Source of the DNA: Capillimicrobium parvum
Lineage (GTDB): Bacteria; Actinomycetota; Thermoleophilia; Solirubrobacterales; Solirubrobacteraceae
Assembly: GCF_021172045.1 (NCBI RefSeq)
Contig: NZ_CP087164.1
Location: 2,914,001 to 2,978,000, forward strand
Length of the DNA stretch: 64,000 bases
Direction of reading: 5' to 3'
The notes below the pieces were generated by a model. The model saw only the letters and a program-made list of their open reading frames with translations. It did not search any database and was not told the DNA's origin. Positions within the stretch are counted from its first letter, which is position 1; each line of letters begins with the position of its first letter. Made by a program: the position numbers and the translations under genes. Below are positions 52,592 to 61,670 of this stretch, in pieces.

Positions 52592-54229
52592 CTATGCGCC
52601 GCGGGCCGCGTACGCCGCGGCCTCGGTGCGGTTGCGCACGCCGAGCTTGGAGAGGATGCGGCTGACGTGGTGGCCGGCGGTCTTCTCGCTGATCACGAGC
52701 GTCTGGGCGATCTGCGCGTTCGACAGTCCCATCGCCAGCAGCGACAGCACCTGCTGCTCGCGCGCGGTCAGCTCGCCGTACGCGCGGGGACGCGCCGCGG
52801 TGCCGGCGCCGAGGTCGCGCAGGACCGCCGCCGCCGCGTCCATCGCGCGCGACGCGCCGAGCTCGCGGAAGGTGGCGAACGCGGTGCGGGCCTCGTCGAG
52901 GGCGACGTCCGGGGCGACCGTGCGCAGGCTGCGGGCGAGCTCGAGCCGCGCCTCGCCCGCGTCGAGCGGCATGCCGAGCCGGCTGAACTCGGCCAGGGCG
53001 CACCGTGCGGCATCGGCGGCTGCGGCGCTGTCCTCGCACGCCAGGGCGACGCGGGCGGCCGCGAGGTCCCCGCGCGCCGCGACGACGCGGATTCCCGACG
53101 GAGCGGCCAGCGCGGCGAGCTCGTCGGCGGCCTGCGCCGCTCCCGGCGCGTCGCCGCAGGCCAGGCGGGCGTCGACGAGCGGCGCCAGCAGCTGGGTGGC
53201 GCGCATCGCGTCGTCCCCCGCCGCGCGCAGCCCGCGCTCGAGCAGCTCGACCGCCATCTGCGGCTGGGCCTCGGCGATGCGCAGCTGGGCGAGCGCGCGC
53301 AGCGACGACAGGTGCTCCTCGCGGCCCGCCAGCAGCTGCTCTGCCTCGGGCAGGCGCCCCTGGCGGATGCGCAGCTCGGCGAGCGCGGCGACGGTCGGCG
53401 CGCCCATCGCGGGCACGTAGCGCCGATGCGCGGCGAGCGCGCTCTCGAGCGCCTGCTCCGCCTCCGGCCATCGCCCGGTCGAGACGAGCACGTCGGCGTG
53501 AACGGTCCGGCAGGCGCCGAGCAGCGGGGTCGCGTCGTGGGCGCGCGCGAAGTCGTCGACCAGCTCGCACCATTCGGCCGCACGCTCCCACTCGCCGGCG
53601 TTCGTGCAGGCGATGATGAGGTTGCAGTACGCCTCGCCGAGCGTGTGGACGTTGCGCACGCGCCCGGACGCCGCCGCGGCCATCGCCTCCTCGAGCAGGC
53701 GCATGCCGTCCTCGCGGCGCCCGGCGCTCACCTCCGCTCGGCCGAGGATGCTCAGGGCGTAGACCTCGAGGTCGCCGGCGTCGGAGTCCTGCGCCACGGC
53801 CATCGCCCGCCGGGCGTGTGCGGCGCACTCGTCGACGCTCGCGGCGTGCCGCGCCCGTTCGATCGCCACCCAGCCCTGCCCGGCGCACGGGCCCGCTCCC
53901 TCGAGCGCGCGCTCGGCCCGGGCGAGCCAGCCCCGCGCCGCCGACGCGCGGCCCGAGATCAGGTACTGGTGCGAGATCCACACGCCCGCGCGGGCCGCCT
54001 CGTCGCAGCGCCCGCCGCGGGCGTAGGCGTCGAACGCGCGCTCGCGCGCCGCGATGCCGTCGTCGACGTCGCCGAGGAACCAGAGCGCCTGCCCCAGGCC
54101 GTCGAGCGCCTCGGCCGACCCACGGGCCGCCAGCTCCGCCTCGAACGCCGTCCGGGCGTCGGCCCACCGCGCGTCCTCGAGCGCCTGCCGTCCCGCCTCG
54201 AGCTGGTCGCCGCCGGACTCGGGGTCCAT
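52592..54229 (-). CDS. LuxR-family regulator with TPR-like domain, no ATPase
   Basis: 545 residues. The N-terminal ~440 are helical repeats of TPR type (AREDGMRLLEEAMAAAASG, AEWCELVDDFARAHD, AELRIRQGRLPEAEQLL, AVELLERGLRAAGDD). The C-terminal 65 form the LuxR HTH: LTAREQQVLSLLAMGLSNAQI, LVISEKTAGHHVSRIL. Unlike MalT/LAL proteins it lacks the STAND NTPase, so the helical part probably binds a ligand or protein. Starts at ATG 54229, 35 bp after the AKR stop; last gene of a TetR-AKR-LuxR operon. Confidence 0.88.
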   Translation of the reverse strand: MDPESGGDQLEAGRQALEDARWADARTAFEAELAARGSAEALDGLGQALWFLGDVDDGIAARERAFDAYARGGRCDEAARAGVWISHQYLISGRASAARGWLARAERALEGAGPCAGQGWVAIERARHAASVDECAAHARRAMAVAQDSDAGDLEVYALSILGRAEVSAGRREDGMRLLEEAMAAAASGRVRNVHTLGEAYCNLIIACTNAGEWERAAEWCELVDDFARAHDATPLLGACRTVHADVLVSTGRWPEAEQALESALAAHRRYVPAMGAPTVAALAELRIRQGRLPEAEQLLAGREEHLSSLRALAQLRIAEAQPQMAVELLERGLRAAGDDAMRATQLLAPLVDARLACGDAPGAAQAADELAALAAPSGIRVVAARGDLAAARVALACEDSAAAADAARCALAEFSRLGMPLDAGEARLELARSLRTVAPDVALDEARTAFATFRELGASRAMDAAAAVLRDLGAGTAARPRAYGELTAREQQVLSLLAMGLSNAQIAQTLVISEKTAGHHVSRILSKLGVRNRTEAAAYAARGA

Positions 54230-54264
54230 CTCGGGATGATCCCAGACGAGGCGGGGCGCGCCGC

Positions 54265-55122
54265 TCAGCGCGACGCGTCGTCCAGCCGGGCGATCTCGTC
54301 GCCCGTGAGCTGCAGGCCGGCCGCGGCGACGTTCTCCTCGAGATGCGCGACCGAGCCGGTGCCCGGGATCGGCAGCATCACCGGGCTGCGCTGCAGCAGC
54401 CAGGCCAGCGCGACCTGCCCGGGCGTGGCGTCGTGCGCGGCGGCGATCTCGGCGACCGCGCCGCCCGGCTGGGCCAGGCGCCCGGCGGCCAGCGGGAACC
54501 ACGGGATGAAGCCGATGCCCTCGCGCTCGCAGTACTCGAGGACGTCCTCGGCGGCGCGGTCGGCCAGGTTGTAGCGGTTCTGCACCGTGGCGATCGGCAC
54601 CACGGCGCGCGCGGCCTCGATGTCGGCGACGGAGACCTCGGAGAGCCCGACGTGGCGGACGAGCCCCTCGTCGAGGGCCTCGAGCAGCAGCTGGAACTGG
54701 TCGTCCGCCGGCGTGCCGGGGTCGATGCGGTGCAGCTGCCACAGGTCGATGCGATCGACGCCGAGCCGCTGCCGGCTGAGCTCGAGCTGCTGGCGCAGGT
54801 AGTCCGGGCGGCCGAGCGTGTGCCACTCCTGCGGGCCCGTGCGCGTGAAGCCCGCCTTCGTCGCGACCGTCATGCCCTCGTAGGGGTGCAGCGCCTCGCC
54901 GATGAGCTCCTCGGAGATGGCAGGCCCGTAGGAGTCGGCGGTGTCGATGAAGTCCACGCCGAGCTCCGGCAGGCGGCGCAGGACGGCCAGCGCGGCGTCG
55001 CGGTCGCGCGGTGGGCCCCAGATGCCCTCGCCGGTGATGCGCATCGCTCCGTAGCCGAGGCGCGTCACCTCCAGGTCGCCGCCGATCTTGAAGGTCCCGG
55101 ATGCCTGTGCTGTCGTCGCCAT
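54265..55122 (-). CDS. aldo/keto reductase
   Basis: 285 residues. Catalytic positions in [19 protein letters not shown] (Asp, Tyr), [11 protein letters not shown] (Lys), [10 protein letters not shown] (His); cofactor end [20 protein letters not shown]. Reduces carbonyl compounds with NADPH. Starts 30 bp after the TetR stop, so it is probably the repressor's main target. Confidence 0.94.
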   Translation of the reverse strand: MATTAQASGTFKIGGDLEVTRLGYGAMRITGEGIWGPPRDRDAALAVLRRLPELGVDFIDTADSYGPAISEELIGEALHPYEGMTVATKAGFTRTGPQEWHTLGRPDYLRQQLELSRQRLGVDRIDLWQLHRIDPGTPADDQFQLLLEALDEGLVRHVGLSEVSVADIEAARAVVPIATVQNRYNLADRAAEDVLEYCEREGIGFIPWFPLAAGRLAQPGGAVAEIAAAHDATPGQVALAWLLQRSPVMLPIPGTGSVAHLEENVAAAGLQLTGDEIARLDDASR

Positions 55123-55152
55123 GACGAATGACGCTAGCCGGGCCCGGGGGCG

Positions 55153-55725
55153 CTATGCGGAGGGGCGGGCGCGGATGCCGTCGAGCGCCATGCCCAGCAC
55201 GTGGCCGCGCTGCTCGTCGCTGACGTACGTCGCGGCGGTGATGCCGGCCAGCATGCGCAGCACGTCGTCGAACTCGGCGTCGGCGCGGATCTCGCCGGCC
55301 ATCTGGGCGCGGCGGAAGAGCGGCTCGCTGGCGGCGACCATCGCGGCGCGGCAGTCGCGCAGCGTCGTCGAGTCCTTGTTGAGCCCCTCCTTGATCGCCA
55401 TCTTCGTCGCGACGTAGCCGGCGAACCGGTCGACCCATGCGGCGAAGGCCTCCCACGGGGCCAGCCGGCCCATCCCGCGGGCCGCCCCGCAGAGCTCCTC
55501 GACCTCGCCGACGTAGACGGCGTCGAACAGGTCCAGGCGCGTGGGGAAGTTGCGGTAGAGCGTGCCGATCCCCACCCCGGCGCGGCGGGCGATCTCCTCG
55601 AGCGAGGCGTCGGCGCCCTGCTCGGCGAACACGTCGCGCGCGGCGGCGAGCAGCGCGTCGAAGTTGCGGCGCGCGTCCGCGCGCTGCGGACGGCGGACGG
55701 CGACGGTGGGGGCGGTGTCTGACAT
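55153..55725 (-). CDS. TetR-family regulator of the AKR operon
   Basis: 190 residues. N-terminal HTH with ADARRNFDALLAAARDVFAE, SLEEIARRAGVGIGTLYRNF, then ligand-binding helices. First gene of TetR-AKR-LuxR. A palindrome 34-51 nt upstream of its start is the likely operator, giving autoregulation of the whole operon. Confidence 0.92.
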   Translation of the reverse strand: MSDTAPTVAVRRPQRADARRNFDALLAAARDVFAEQGADASLEEIARRAGVGIGTLYRNFPTRLDLFDAVYVGEVEELCGAARGMGRLAPWEAFAAWVDRFAGYVATKMAIKEGLNKDSTTLRDCRAAMVAASEPLFRRAQMAGEIRADAEFDDVLRMLAGITAATYVSDEQRGHVLGMALDGIRARPSA

Positions 55726-55758
55726 CTTCCTGACTGATTCTAGTGAACTGGAGGGAGT

Positions 55759-55776
55759 CCTCCGCTATAGTGGAGG
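55759..55776. promoter_or_regulatory. probable TetR operator
   Basis: 18-bp near-perfect palindrome CCTCCGCTATAGTGGAGG with core CTATAG; one symmetric position is mismatched. Lies 34-51 bp upstream of the TetR start, in the expected promoter zone. Confidence 0.65.
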
Positions 55777-56073
55777 CCATCCTCCGCATCACCGACATAT
55801 CCCCTCCTCCCGCCGGTCCGCGCCCTTCGCGCGCCGCCCGCGGCGAGCAGGCCGTGATCGCGCAGTGGCTGCGCGAGCAGGCGACCACCAGCACCCCCGC
55901 CCCGGCCTCCGCGGCGGACCCGGCCCCGCCGGTCAGACCGGCGCGCAGCGCGTGTCGGTACCGCAGCCACGGGTCGGCGTGGCCGGCATCCGAGCCGTCA
56001 TCGCGGCGGCCCGCGCGGCCCGCGTCGATCGGGAGGGCGCGGGCGCGTCCGCTCGAGCTCTGAGCCTGCGGCA
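55777..56073. other. stretch without a recognisable gene
   Basis: About 300 bp after the TetR operator with no frame resembling a protein family. It ends at a flotillin remnant, whose missing upstream part it may represent in decayed form, though no homology can be seen. Confidence 0.4.
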
Positions 56074-56244
56074 GTGGCCGCGTTCTCCAAGGTCGACAAC
56101 CTCACGATCCTCAACGGCGCCCAGGGCGTCGCGGAGATGATGAACCAGATCATCGGGCAGCCGGGCCCGGCGCTGAAGCTCGCGCGCGAGACGCTCAGCG
56201 CGTCGTCGACGAACGGGCCGCAGCCGCCGGTCCCCGCGGCGTAG
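56074..56244 (+). pseudogene. C-terminal remnant of a flotillin/SPFH-family protein
   Basis: 56 codons: SKVDNLTILNGAQGVAEMMN, QIIGQPGPALKLARETL, end at TAG 56244. KVDNLTILNGAQG is the conserved flotillin C-terminal motif. The SPFH domain and long coiled coil (several hundred residues) are missing upstream. Confidence 0.65.
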
Positions 56245-56257
56245 CGGCGGCCGGCGC

Positions 56258-57295
56258 TCAGCCGGTGAGCACGTCGAGCACGCGGTCGACGTCGGCCTCG
56301 TCGTTGTAGGCGTGCCACGACGTCCGCAGCCGTCCCCCGCGCTCGGCCGCCACGATCCCCGCCCGCTGTAGGCGGTCGAAGCCGCCCGGCACCTCGGCCG
56401 AAACGATCGCGCTCGCCGCGGGCTCCAGCCCGAGGCCGGCGCGAAACCGGTTGGCCAGTGCCACGTCGTGCCGGTGGATCGCCCCGACGCCGATCTCCTC
56501 GACGAGCGCGAGCGCCGGCGCCGTGCCCATCCACGAGAACCACGCGGGCGAGGTGTCGAGCCGGCGGGCGCTCGCGGCCAGCCGCAACGGTGGCCCGAAG
56601 TAGCTCTTGTGGACGTCATCGCCGGCGTACCAGCCCGCGCTGTGCGGCACGGCGTGCTCGAGCAGGCGGTCCGACACGGCGGCGAACGCGCTCCCGCGCG
56701 GCGACATCAGCCACTTGTAGGCGTGGCCGAGCACCGCGTCGAACGCGAAGCCGTCGAGGGGCAGCCAGCCGACCGCCTGCGTGGCGTCGCACAGCGTCAA
56801 CGTGCCGGCGCTCCGCGCGGCGGCCGCCACGGCGGGCAGGTCGGCCACCTCCCCGGTCGCCATCTGCACGGCGCTGAACGCGGCGGCGTCCGCCCCGTCG
56901 GCGATCGCGTCGGCGAGGCGGTCCGCCGGGACGGTCCGCACCTCGAGGCGCTCCTGGACGAGGACGGGGAACAGCGTCGAGGTGAACTCGATGTCGGGCA
57001 CGACGACGCGCGCGCCCGCCGGCAGGGCGGTCACGACGCAGCCCATGAGCTCGGACACCGTGGCGCCGACGGCGACGCGCTCGACGGGCACGCCGACCAG
57101 CCGCGCGAACGACGCCCGCGCCGTCTCGGTGGCCTCGCCCCAGCCCTCCCAGCTCGTGCGGCCGGCGTGCCAGTCGGCCAGAGCGTTCTGCAGCGCCTCC
57201 CAGCCCGGCCGCGGGGGCAGCCCGAAGCTCGCGGTGTTGCAGTAGACGCCGGTGGGCTCCCAGAGCCCGCGGAAGCGTTCGACGGCCGCCGTCAT
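56258..57295 (-). CDS. class V-fold PLP-dependent aminotransferase-like enzyme
   Basis: 345 residues, fold type I: YCNTASFGLPPRPGWEAL at the start, GATVSELMGCVVTALPAG, VVVPDIEFTSTLFPVL, TLCDATQAVGWLPLDG, and the PLP lysine in GHAYKWLMSPRGSAF. Relatives include cysteine desulfurase/kynureninase- and epimerase-like proteins; the actual reaction is unknown. Confidence 0.9.
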   Translation of the reverse strand: MTAAVERFRGLWEPTGVYCNTASFGLPPRPGWEALQNALADWHAGRTSWEGWGEATETARASFARLVGVPVERVAVGATVSELMGCVVTALPAGARVVVPDIEFTSTLFPVLVQERLEVRTVPADRLADAIADGADAAAFSAVQMATGEVADLPAVAAAARSAGTLTLCDATQAVGWLPLDGFAFDAVLGHAYKWLMSPRGSAFAAVSDRLLEHAVPHSAGWYAGDDVHKSYFGPPLRLAASARRLDTSPAWFSWMGTAPALALVEEIGVGAIHRHDVALANRFRAGLGLEPAASAIVSAEVPGGFDRLQRAGIVAAERGGRLRTSWHAYNDEADVDRVLDVLTG

Positions 57296-57439
57296 CGCCC
57301 GGGCACACTAACGCCGGTGCGTGTCACCCATGGGCGACGCGTCACACGCCGGAGCCCCGGCTCGCCGAGCTCCACGCCGTGAAGCGCGACCGCACGCCGA
57401 CCGGGTGTGAACGCCCGCCGAACCGGGCAGCGAACCGGC

Positions 57440-57982
57440 ATGCCAACCACCTCGCGCCGCCTGCGGCCGCTCTCCCTGCTGGTCGTCACCTCGACCGCCC
57501 TCGCCCTCTCGGCCTGCGGCGGCGACGACGGCGGCGGCGGCGGGACGGGCACCGGGTCGGCATCGTCGTCCGCGGCGGGCGGCGACGATCGCGAGGCGAT
57601 CACCGCGCTCGTCACCGACTACACGAACGCGTTCGCCGACGGCGACTACGACAAGGCGTGCGACTTCCTCACCGACGACGCCCGCCAGGAGATCGAGAAG
57701 GCGGCCGAGCAGCTCGACGCCGATGGCTGCACGGAGGCGCTCCAGAAGGCGACCGACGGCCTCGACGACAAGACGAAGGAGACGCTGCGCGGCCTCCAGG
57801 TCACGTCGATCGAGCTCGACGGCGACCGCGCGGTCGTCAGGACGAAGCTGAAGGACTCCAGCGAGCAGACCGAGCCGGCGACCGTGGTCAAGGAAGACGG
57901 CGAGTGGCGCATCGCGCCCACGACCGGGGTGCAGGCCCGCACCGCGACCGTCCCGACCGCCACGGTGCCTGAGAGCCCCTGA
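57440..57982 (+). CDS. lipoprotein, DUF4878-like
   Basis: 180 residues. Lipobox ALALSACGGDDGG, then a low-complexity Gly/Ser linker, then a cystatin/NTF2-like domain: ALVTDYTNAFADGDYDKACD, FLTDDARQEIEKAAEQL, VTSIELDGDRAVVRTKL and EDGEWRIAPTTG. Typical actinobacterial surface lipoprotein of unknown role. ATG 57440 is used; an in-frame GTG 11 codons upstream is possible. Confidence 0.8.
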   Translation: MPTTSRRLRPLSLLVVTSTALALSACGGDDGGGGGTGTGSASSSAAGGDDREAITALVTDYTNAFADGDYDKACDFLTDDARQEIEKAAEQLDADGCTEALQKATDGLDDKTKETLRGLQVTSIELDGDRAVVRTKLKDSSEQTEPATVVKEDGEWRIAPTTGVQARTATVPTATVPESP

Positions 57983-58031
57983 GCGAGCAGTCCGCTTGCC
58001 TCCACCGGCGCGGCATAGGAAGCTGCGCCGC

Positions 58032-58388
58032 ATGCGCGCTCTGCTGGTCACCCTGGCGGTCGCGGCCCTGGCGGCGGTCGCCGGACCGGCCGCCGCGTCG
58101 GCGAAGGGCTGCGGCGACATCCTCGACGAGGGCATCACGCCGCAGAACATCGCCGTGTCCCGGACGTCGTGCGCGAAGGGCCGCTCGGTCGCGGACGCCG
58201 TGGCGAAGGTGCCCGACGCTCCATGGCGCGGGTGCGTGGTGATCCGCCGCAGCGGGCTGCGGCTCACCGATCCGTGCGTCCAGCAGGGCTTCCGCTGCGC
58301 GGTCGCCGAGCGCTTGGGCGCGCGCGGGTTCGGGATGCGCGTGCAGTGCCGGCGCGGCTCGCGCACCGTCACGTTCGCCCTGCGCTGA
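58032..58388 (+). CDS. small secreted cysteine-rich protein
   Basis: 118 residues. Signal peptide (ALLVTLAVAALAAVAGPAAA) with cleavage near ASA, then ~90 mature residues with six Cys (GCGDI, RTSCAKG, RGCVVI, DPCVQQG, FRCAVAE, VQCRRG), suggesting disulfides. No family recognised. Begins 49 bp after the lipoprotein. Confidence 0.72.
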   Translation: MRALLVTLAVAALAAVAGPAAASAKGCGDILDEGITPQNIAVSRTSCAKGRSVADAVAKVPDAPWRGCVVIRRSGLRLTDPCVQQGFRCAVAERLGARGFGMRVQCRRGSRTVTFALR

Positions 58389-58618
58389 GGCTCAGGGGGC
58401 CAACAGCACGTCCGGCGCGGCGGCCTCGATCAGCGGCCGGCTCGCCACCGCGGAGGTCGGCCAGCTCGGGAACTCGCCCAGCGCCGGGTGAAGGAGGCGC
58501 GGTCCGCCCCGGCCGGGCGGGCGGTGCCGCCACGCGTCGTGCGCATGATCGCGAGCACCGCCGCGTCGGCCTGCGCCATCGTCGTCTGCGCGGGCGGCTT
58601 CCGTAGGATGCCCGCGCC

Positions 58619-60211
58619 ATGCAGATCGACGGAGGACCACTCGAGCGGCCCGCGGGACCGCTGCACGAGCTGCTCGTCACCGGCCTCGCTGCGCAGCCCG
58701 GCGACGCCGCGATCGTCTCGGCCGGCCGGCAGCTGACCTGGTCGGAGCTCGACGGCGAGAGCACGCGCCTCGCGCTCGCCTATCGCGCGATCGGCCTGAG
58801 CCCGGGCGACCGGCTCGCCTCGCTCATGCCCAACCGCGTCGAGCTCGTCATCCACTACCTCGCCTGCTTCAAGGCGGGGCTCGTCGCGACGCCGCTGAAC
58901 TACCGCTACACGTTCCGCGAGATCGACCACGCGCTCGAGGTCAGCGGCGCCTCGGCGCTGCTCTTCCACGCGGAGCGCACGGAGGACCTGACCGCCAGCC
59001 GGCTGGCGGGCGGCCTCGCGCTCGGCACGGTCGCGTTCCGCGAAGGCGGCGCCGACGCGAGCGCCACCCATCGCTTGGACGCGCTGCTCGCCGGCGAGCC
59101 TCCGGCCGCCGAGCTCACGGCGCCCGGGCCCGCCGACCCCGCCGCGATCTTCTTCACGTCCGGCAGCACCGGGCCGGCGAAGGGCGTCACGCACACGCAC
59201 GAGTCGCTGCGCTGGATGGTCGCCAGCGCCATCTCCGGCCTGGAGATCACCGACCGCGACGCGTTCCTGCCGGGCTCGTCGATGTCGCACATCGGCTCGT
59301 TCCTGTGGGCGCTGAGCTCCCTGTCGGCGGGGGCGCGCGTCGTCGTGGCGCGCACGTACGACGCCCACGAGATCCTGCCCCTGCTGCGGACCCATCAGCC
59401 GACGGTGCTGGCGATGATCCCCGCGGCGCTCGCGGCGCTCATCCGCGACCACGACGTCCAGCCGCAGGACTTCGCGTGCCTGCGGCTGTGCCGGGCCGGC
59501 GCGGACAAGGTCTCCGCCGAGCTCATGACCGAGTTCTCGGCGCTCGCGGGGTTCCCGGTCGACGAGGGCTACGGCATGACCGAGGTCGGCCTGGCGACGC
59601 TCAACCCGCCGTCGGGGCTGATCAAGCAGGGCTCGATCGGCCGGCCGCTGGTCGGCTTCAGCGTCGCGCTGCGCGACGAGGACGACCAGCCGGTCGAGCA
59701 CGCCGGCGAGGTCGGCCGCATCTGGATCCGCACGCACAGCCGGATGGCCGGCTACTGGGAGGCGCCGCAGGCCACCGCGGACGTCCTCGAGGACGGCTGG
59801 CTGGACTCCGGGGACCTCGCGCGCGCCGACGAGGACGGCTACCTCTGGTTCTTCGGGCGCAAGAAGCAGATCATCGTCCACGACGGGTCGAACATCAGCC
59901 CGTTCGAGGTCGAGGGCGCGCTCATGGAGCACCCCGCCATCGAGCTCGCGGCCGTGATCGGCATCCATGACACCGTGCACGGCGAGAACGTCCGCGCCTA
60001 CGTCACGCTGCGCGAGGGCGCGCCGCGGACGAGCGCCGCGGACCTGATCGTGTTCTGCCGCGAGCGGGTCGGCTACAAGGCGCCCGAAGAGATCGTCTTC
60101 CTCGACGAGATGCCGCTGAACCCGACGGGCAAGCTCGATCGCAACGGCCTCAGGCAGATGGCCGAGGATCACCTGCACCCCCACGGGCTCGACGAGTCCG
60201 CGGCCGCCTGA
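58619..60211 (+). CDS. AMP-dependent synthetase/ligase (acyl-CoA synthetase-like)
   Basis: 530 residues, ANL superfamily: P-loop FFTSGSTGPAKGVTHTH, A5 GYGMTEVGLATLN, A7 WLDSGDLARADEDGYLWF, A8 GRKKQIIVHDGSNISP and the catalytic Lys in LNPTGKLDRNGL. Activates a carboxylic acid to acyl-AMP and then probably acyl-CoA. Substrate unknown; context (decarboxylase, dehydrogenase) is too distant to help. Confidence 0.93.
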   Translation: MQIDGGPLERPAGPLHELLVTGLAAQPGDAAIVSAGRQLTWSELDGESTRLALAYRAIGLSPGDRLASLMPNRVELVIHYLACFKAGLVATPLNYRYTFREIDHALEVSGASALLFHAERTEDLTASRLAGGLALGTVAFREGGADASATHRLDALLAGEPPAAELTAPGPADPAAIFFTSGSTGPAKGVTHTHESLRWMVASAISGLEITDRDAFLPGSSMSHIGSFLWALSSLSAGARVVVARTYDAHEILPLLRTHQPTVLAMIPAALAALIRDHDVQPQDFACLRLCRAGADKVSAELMTEFSALAGFPVDEGYGMTEVGLATLNPPSGLIKQGSIGRPLVGFSVALRDEDDQPVEHAGEVGRIWIRTHSRMAGYWEAPQATADVLEDGWLDSGDLARADEDGYLWFFGRKKQIIVHDGSNISPFEVEGALMEHPAIELAAVIGIHDTVHGENVRAYVTLREGAPRTSAADLIVFCRERVGYKAPEEIVFLDEMPLNPTGKLDRNGLRQMAEDHLHPHGLDESAAA

Positions 60212-60228
60212 CCGGCGCTCGATCGGAT

Positions 60229-60262
60229 ATATGCCCTTGACGGCATATGCCGTCTGAGGCAT
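60229..60262. promoter_or_regulatory. probable ArsR-family operator
   Basis: ATATGCC-N6-GGCATAT (60229-60248) and an overlapping second element ATATGCC-N6-GGCAT (60245-60262), centred on GGCATATGCC, lie 11 bp before the ArsR start. A typical winged-helix repressor site covering the promoter. Confidence 0.7.
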
Positions 60263-60272
60263 TCTTCTCGAC

Positions 60273-60605
60273 ATGGCCGCACCATCGGCCGTCTGGGCCG
60301 CACTCGCCGACGAGCACCGCCGCGCCGCGCTCGAACTGCTGCTCGAGCGCCCGTGTTCGGTGGCCGAGGTCATGCGCGAGCTGCGGCTGAGCCAGCCCAG
60401 CACCTCCAAGCACCTGCGCGTGCTGCGCGAGGCCGGCCTCGTCTCGGTGCGCCAGGACGGCCAGCGGCGCATCTACGCCGTCCGCCACCAACCCCTGGCC
60501 GAGCTGCACGAGTGGCTGGGCCGCTACCGCGCGCTGTGGGACGGCAGCCTCGACGCGCTGGAGCGCCGCCTCGACCAGACCGCGACCCGGGAGGAGCCCG
60601 CATGA
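60273..60605 (+). CDS. ArsR-family helix-turn-helix regulator
   Basis: 110 residues of winged HTH: VWAALADEHRRAALELLLE, SVAEVMRELRLSQPSTSKHL, RVLREAGLVSVRQDGQRRIY. This subgroup, coupled to SRPBCC proteins, lacks the Cys metal site and responds to other cues. It probably represses its own operon through the palindromes just upstream. Confidence 0.93.
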   Translation: MAAPSAVWAALADEHRRAALELLLERPCSVAEVMRELRLSQPSTSKHLRVLREAGLVSVRQDGQRRIYAVRHQPLAELHEWLGRYRALWDGSLDALERRLDQTATREEPA

Positions 60606-61120
60606 CGCAGCACGGCATCTACACGACCGTCGACGACCGCCCCGCCGTGCGGTTCGACCGCCGCCTCCCCCACCCGGTCGCGGCGGTGTGGCGCGGGGTC
60701 ACCGATCCCGGCGAGCTGGCCCACTGGTTCCCGTGCGCCGTCGAGCTCGACGGGCTGCGGCCCGGCGCCGCCATGCGCTTCGACTTCGGCGGGGGCTTCG
60801 TGCTCGACGGTGAGGTCCTCGAGCTCGACGTGCCGCGCCGGTTCGCCTTTCGCTGGGGCAAGGACGTCGTTCGCCTCGAACTCGATCCCGACGGCGACGA
60901 CGCGACGCTGCTGTCCTTCGTCCACGTCCTGCACGAGGAGGGCGAGGACGCCGCGGCGAAGACCATGGCGGGCTGGCACGTCTGCCTCGACGCGATGGAG
61001 GCCGCACTGGCCGGGGCCCCGATCGCGCCGTCCGGCGGGCCGTCGCCCGAGCGGCGCCGGCGCTACGACGAGTACGTCGCCGCCGGGGTCCCGGCGGGGG
61101 CGGCGATCCCCGGCACCTAG
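60602..61120 (+). CDS. SRPBCC (AHSA1-like) ligand-binding protein
   Basis: 172 residues of START/Bet v1-like fold: VRFDRRLPHPVAAVWRGVTD, ELAHWFPCAVELDGL, MRFDFGGGFVLDGEVLELDV, LLSFVHVLHEEGEDAAAKTM, AGWHVCLDAMEAAL. ATG 60602 overlaps the ArsR stop (ATGA). ArsR-AHSA1 pairs are common; the SRPBCC probably binds a hydrophobic effector or modulates the repressor. Confidence 0.92.
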   Translation: MTQHGIYTTVDDRPAVRFDRRLPHPVAAVWRGVTDPGELAHWFPCAVELDGLRPGAAMRFDFGGGFVLDGEVLELDVPRRFAFRWGKDVVRLELDPDGDDATLLSFVHVLHEEGEDAAAKTMAGWHVCLDAMEAALAGAPIAPSGGPSPERRRRYDEYVAAGVPAGAAIPGT

Positions 61121-61164
61121 GAATCCGAGCACGCGGTCGGCATGGCGTGCGATGCTCACGTCAC

Positions 61165-61623
61165 ATGGTCAGCGACCACGCGTACGCGCGCTTCTCGTCG
61201 TCGCTCGGCGCCCGCGGGCTGCGGCTCGCGGGGCGGTTCAACGTCGCGGTGTACCGCCTCAGCCGCGGGCGGCTGATGAGCAAGGTCGGCCGGGCCCCCG
61301 TGCTGCTGCTCACCACGACCGGTCGCCGCAGCGGCCAGCCGCGCACCGCTCCCCTCCTGTATCTCGACGACGGCGGGCGCTTCGTCGTCATCGGATCGAA
61401 CGCGGGCAACCCGCGGGCCGCCGCTTGGGCGCTGAACCTGCGGGCCGACCCGGACGCCGAGGTCGAGATCCGCGGCCGCCGGCAGCGCGTGCGGGCGCGC
61501 GTCGCGTCCGGCGCCGAGCGCGACGAGCTGTGGCGGCGGATGAACGAGCAGTACGCGGGCTTCGAGGACTACCGCGCCCGGACCTCCCGCGACATCCCGG
61601 TGCTGGTGCTCGACCCCGTGTAG
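61165..61623 (+). CDS. deazaflavin (F420)-dependent nitroreductase-family protein
   Basis: 152 residues, DDN/DUF385 fold: APVLLLTTTGRRSGQPRTAPLLYLDD, GRFVVIGSNAGNPRAAAWALN, ADPDAEVEIRGRRQRVRAR, and YAGFEDYRARTSRDIPVLVL. F420H2-dependent reductases of diverse substrates. This is the intact relative of the fragment at 33391. Confidence 0.92.
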   Translation: MVSDHAYARFSSSLGARGLRLAGRFNVAVYRLSRGRLMSKVGRAPVLLLTTTGRRSGQPRTAPLLYLDDGGRFVVIGSNAGNPRAAAWALNLRADPDAEVEIRGRRQRVRARVASGAERDELWRRMNEQYAGFEDYRARTSRDIPVLVLDPV

Positions 61624-61670
61624 GACAGGATTTTCCCACCGCCCGCTGGTTCGCCCATAGGATCGCCTCC

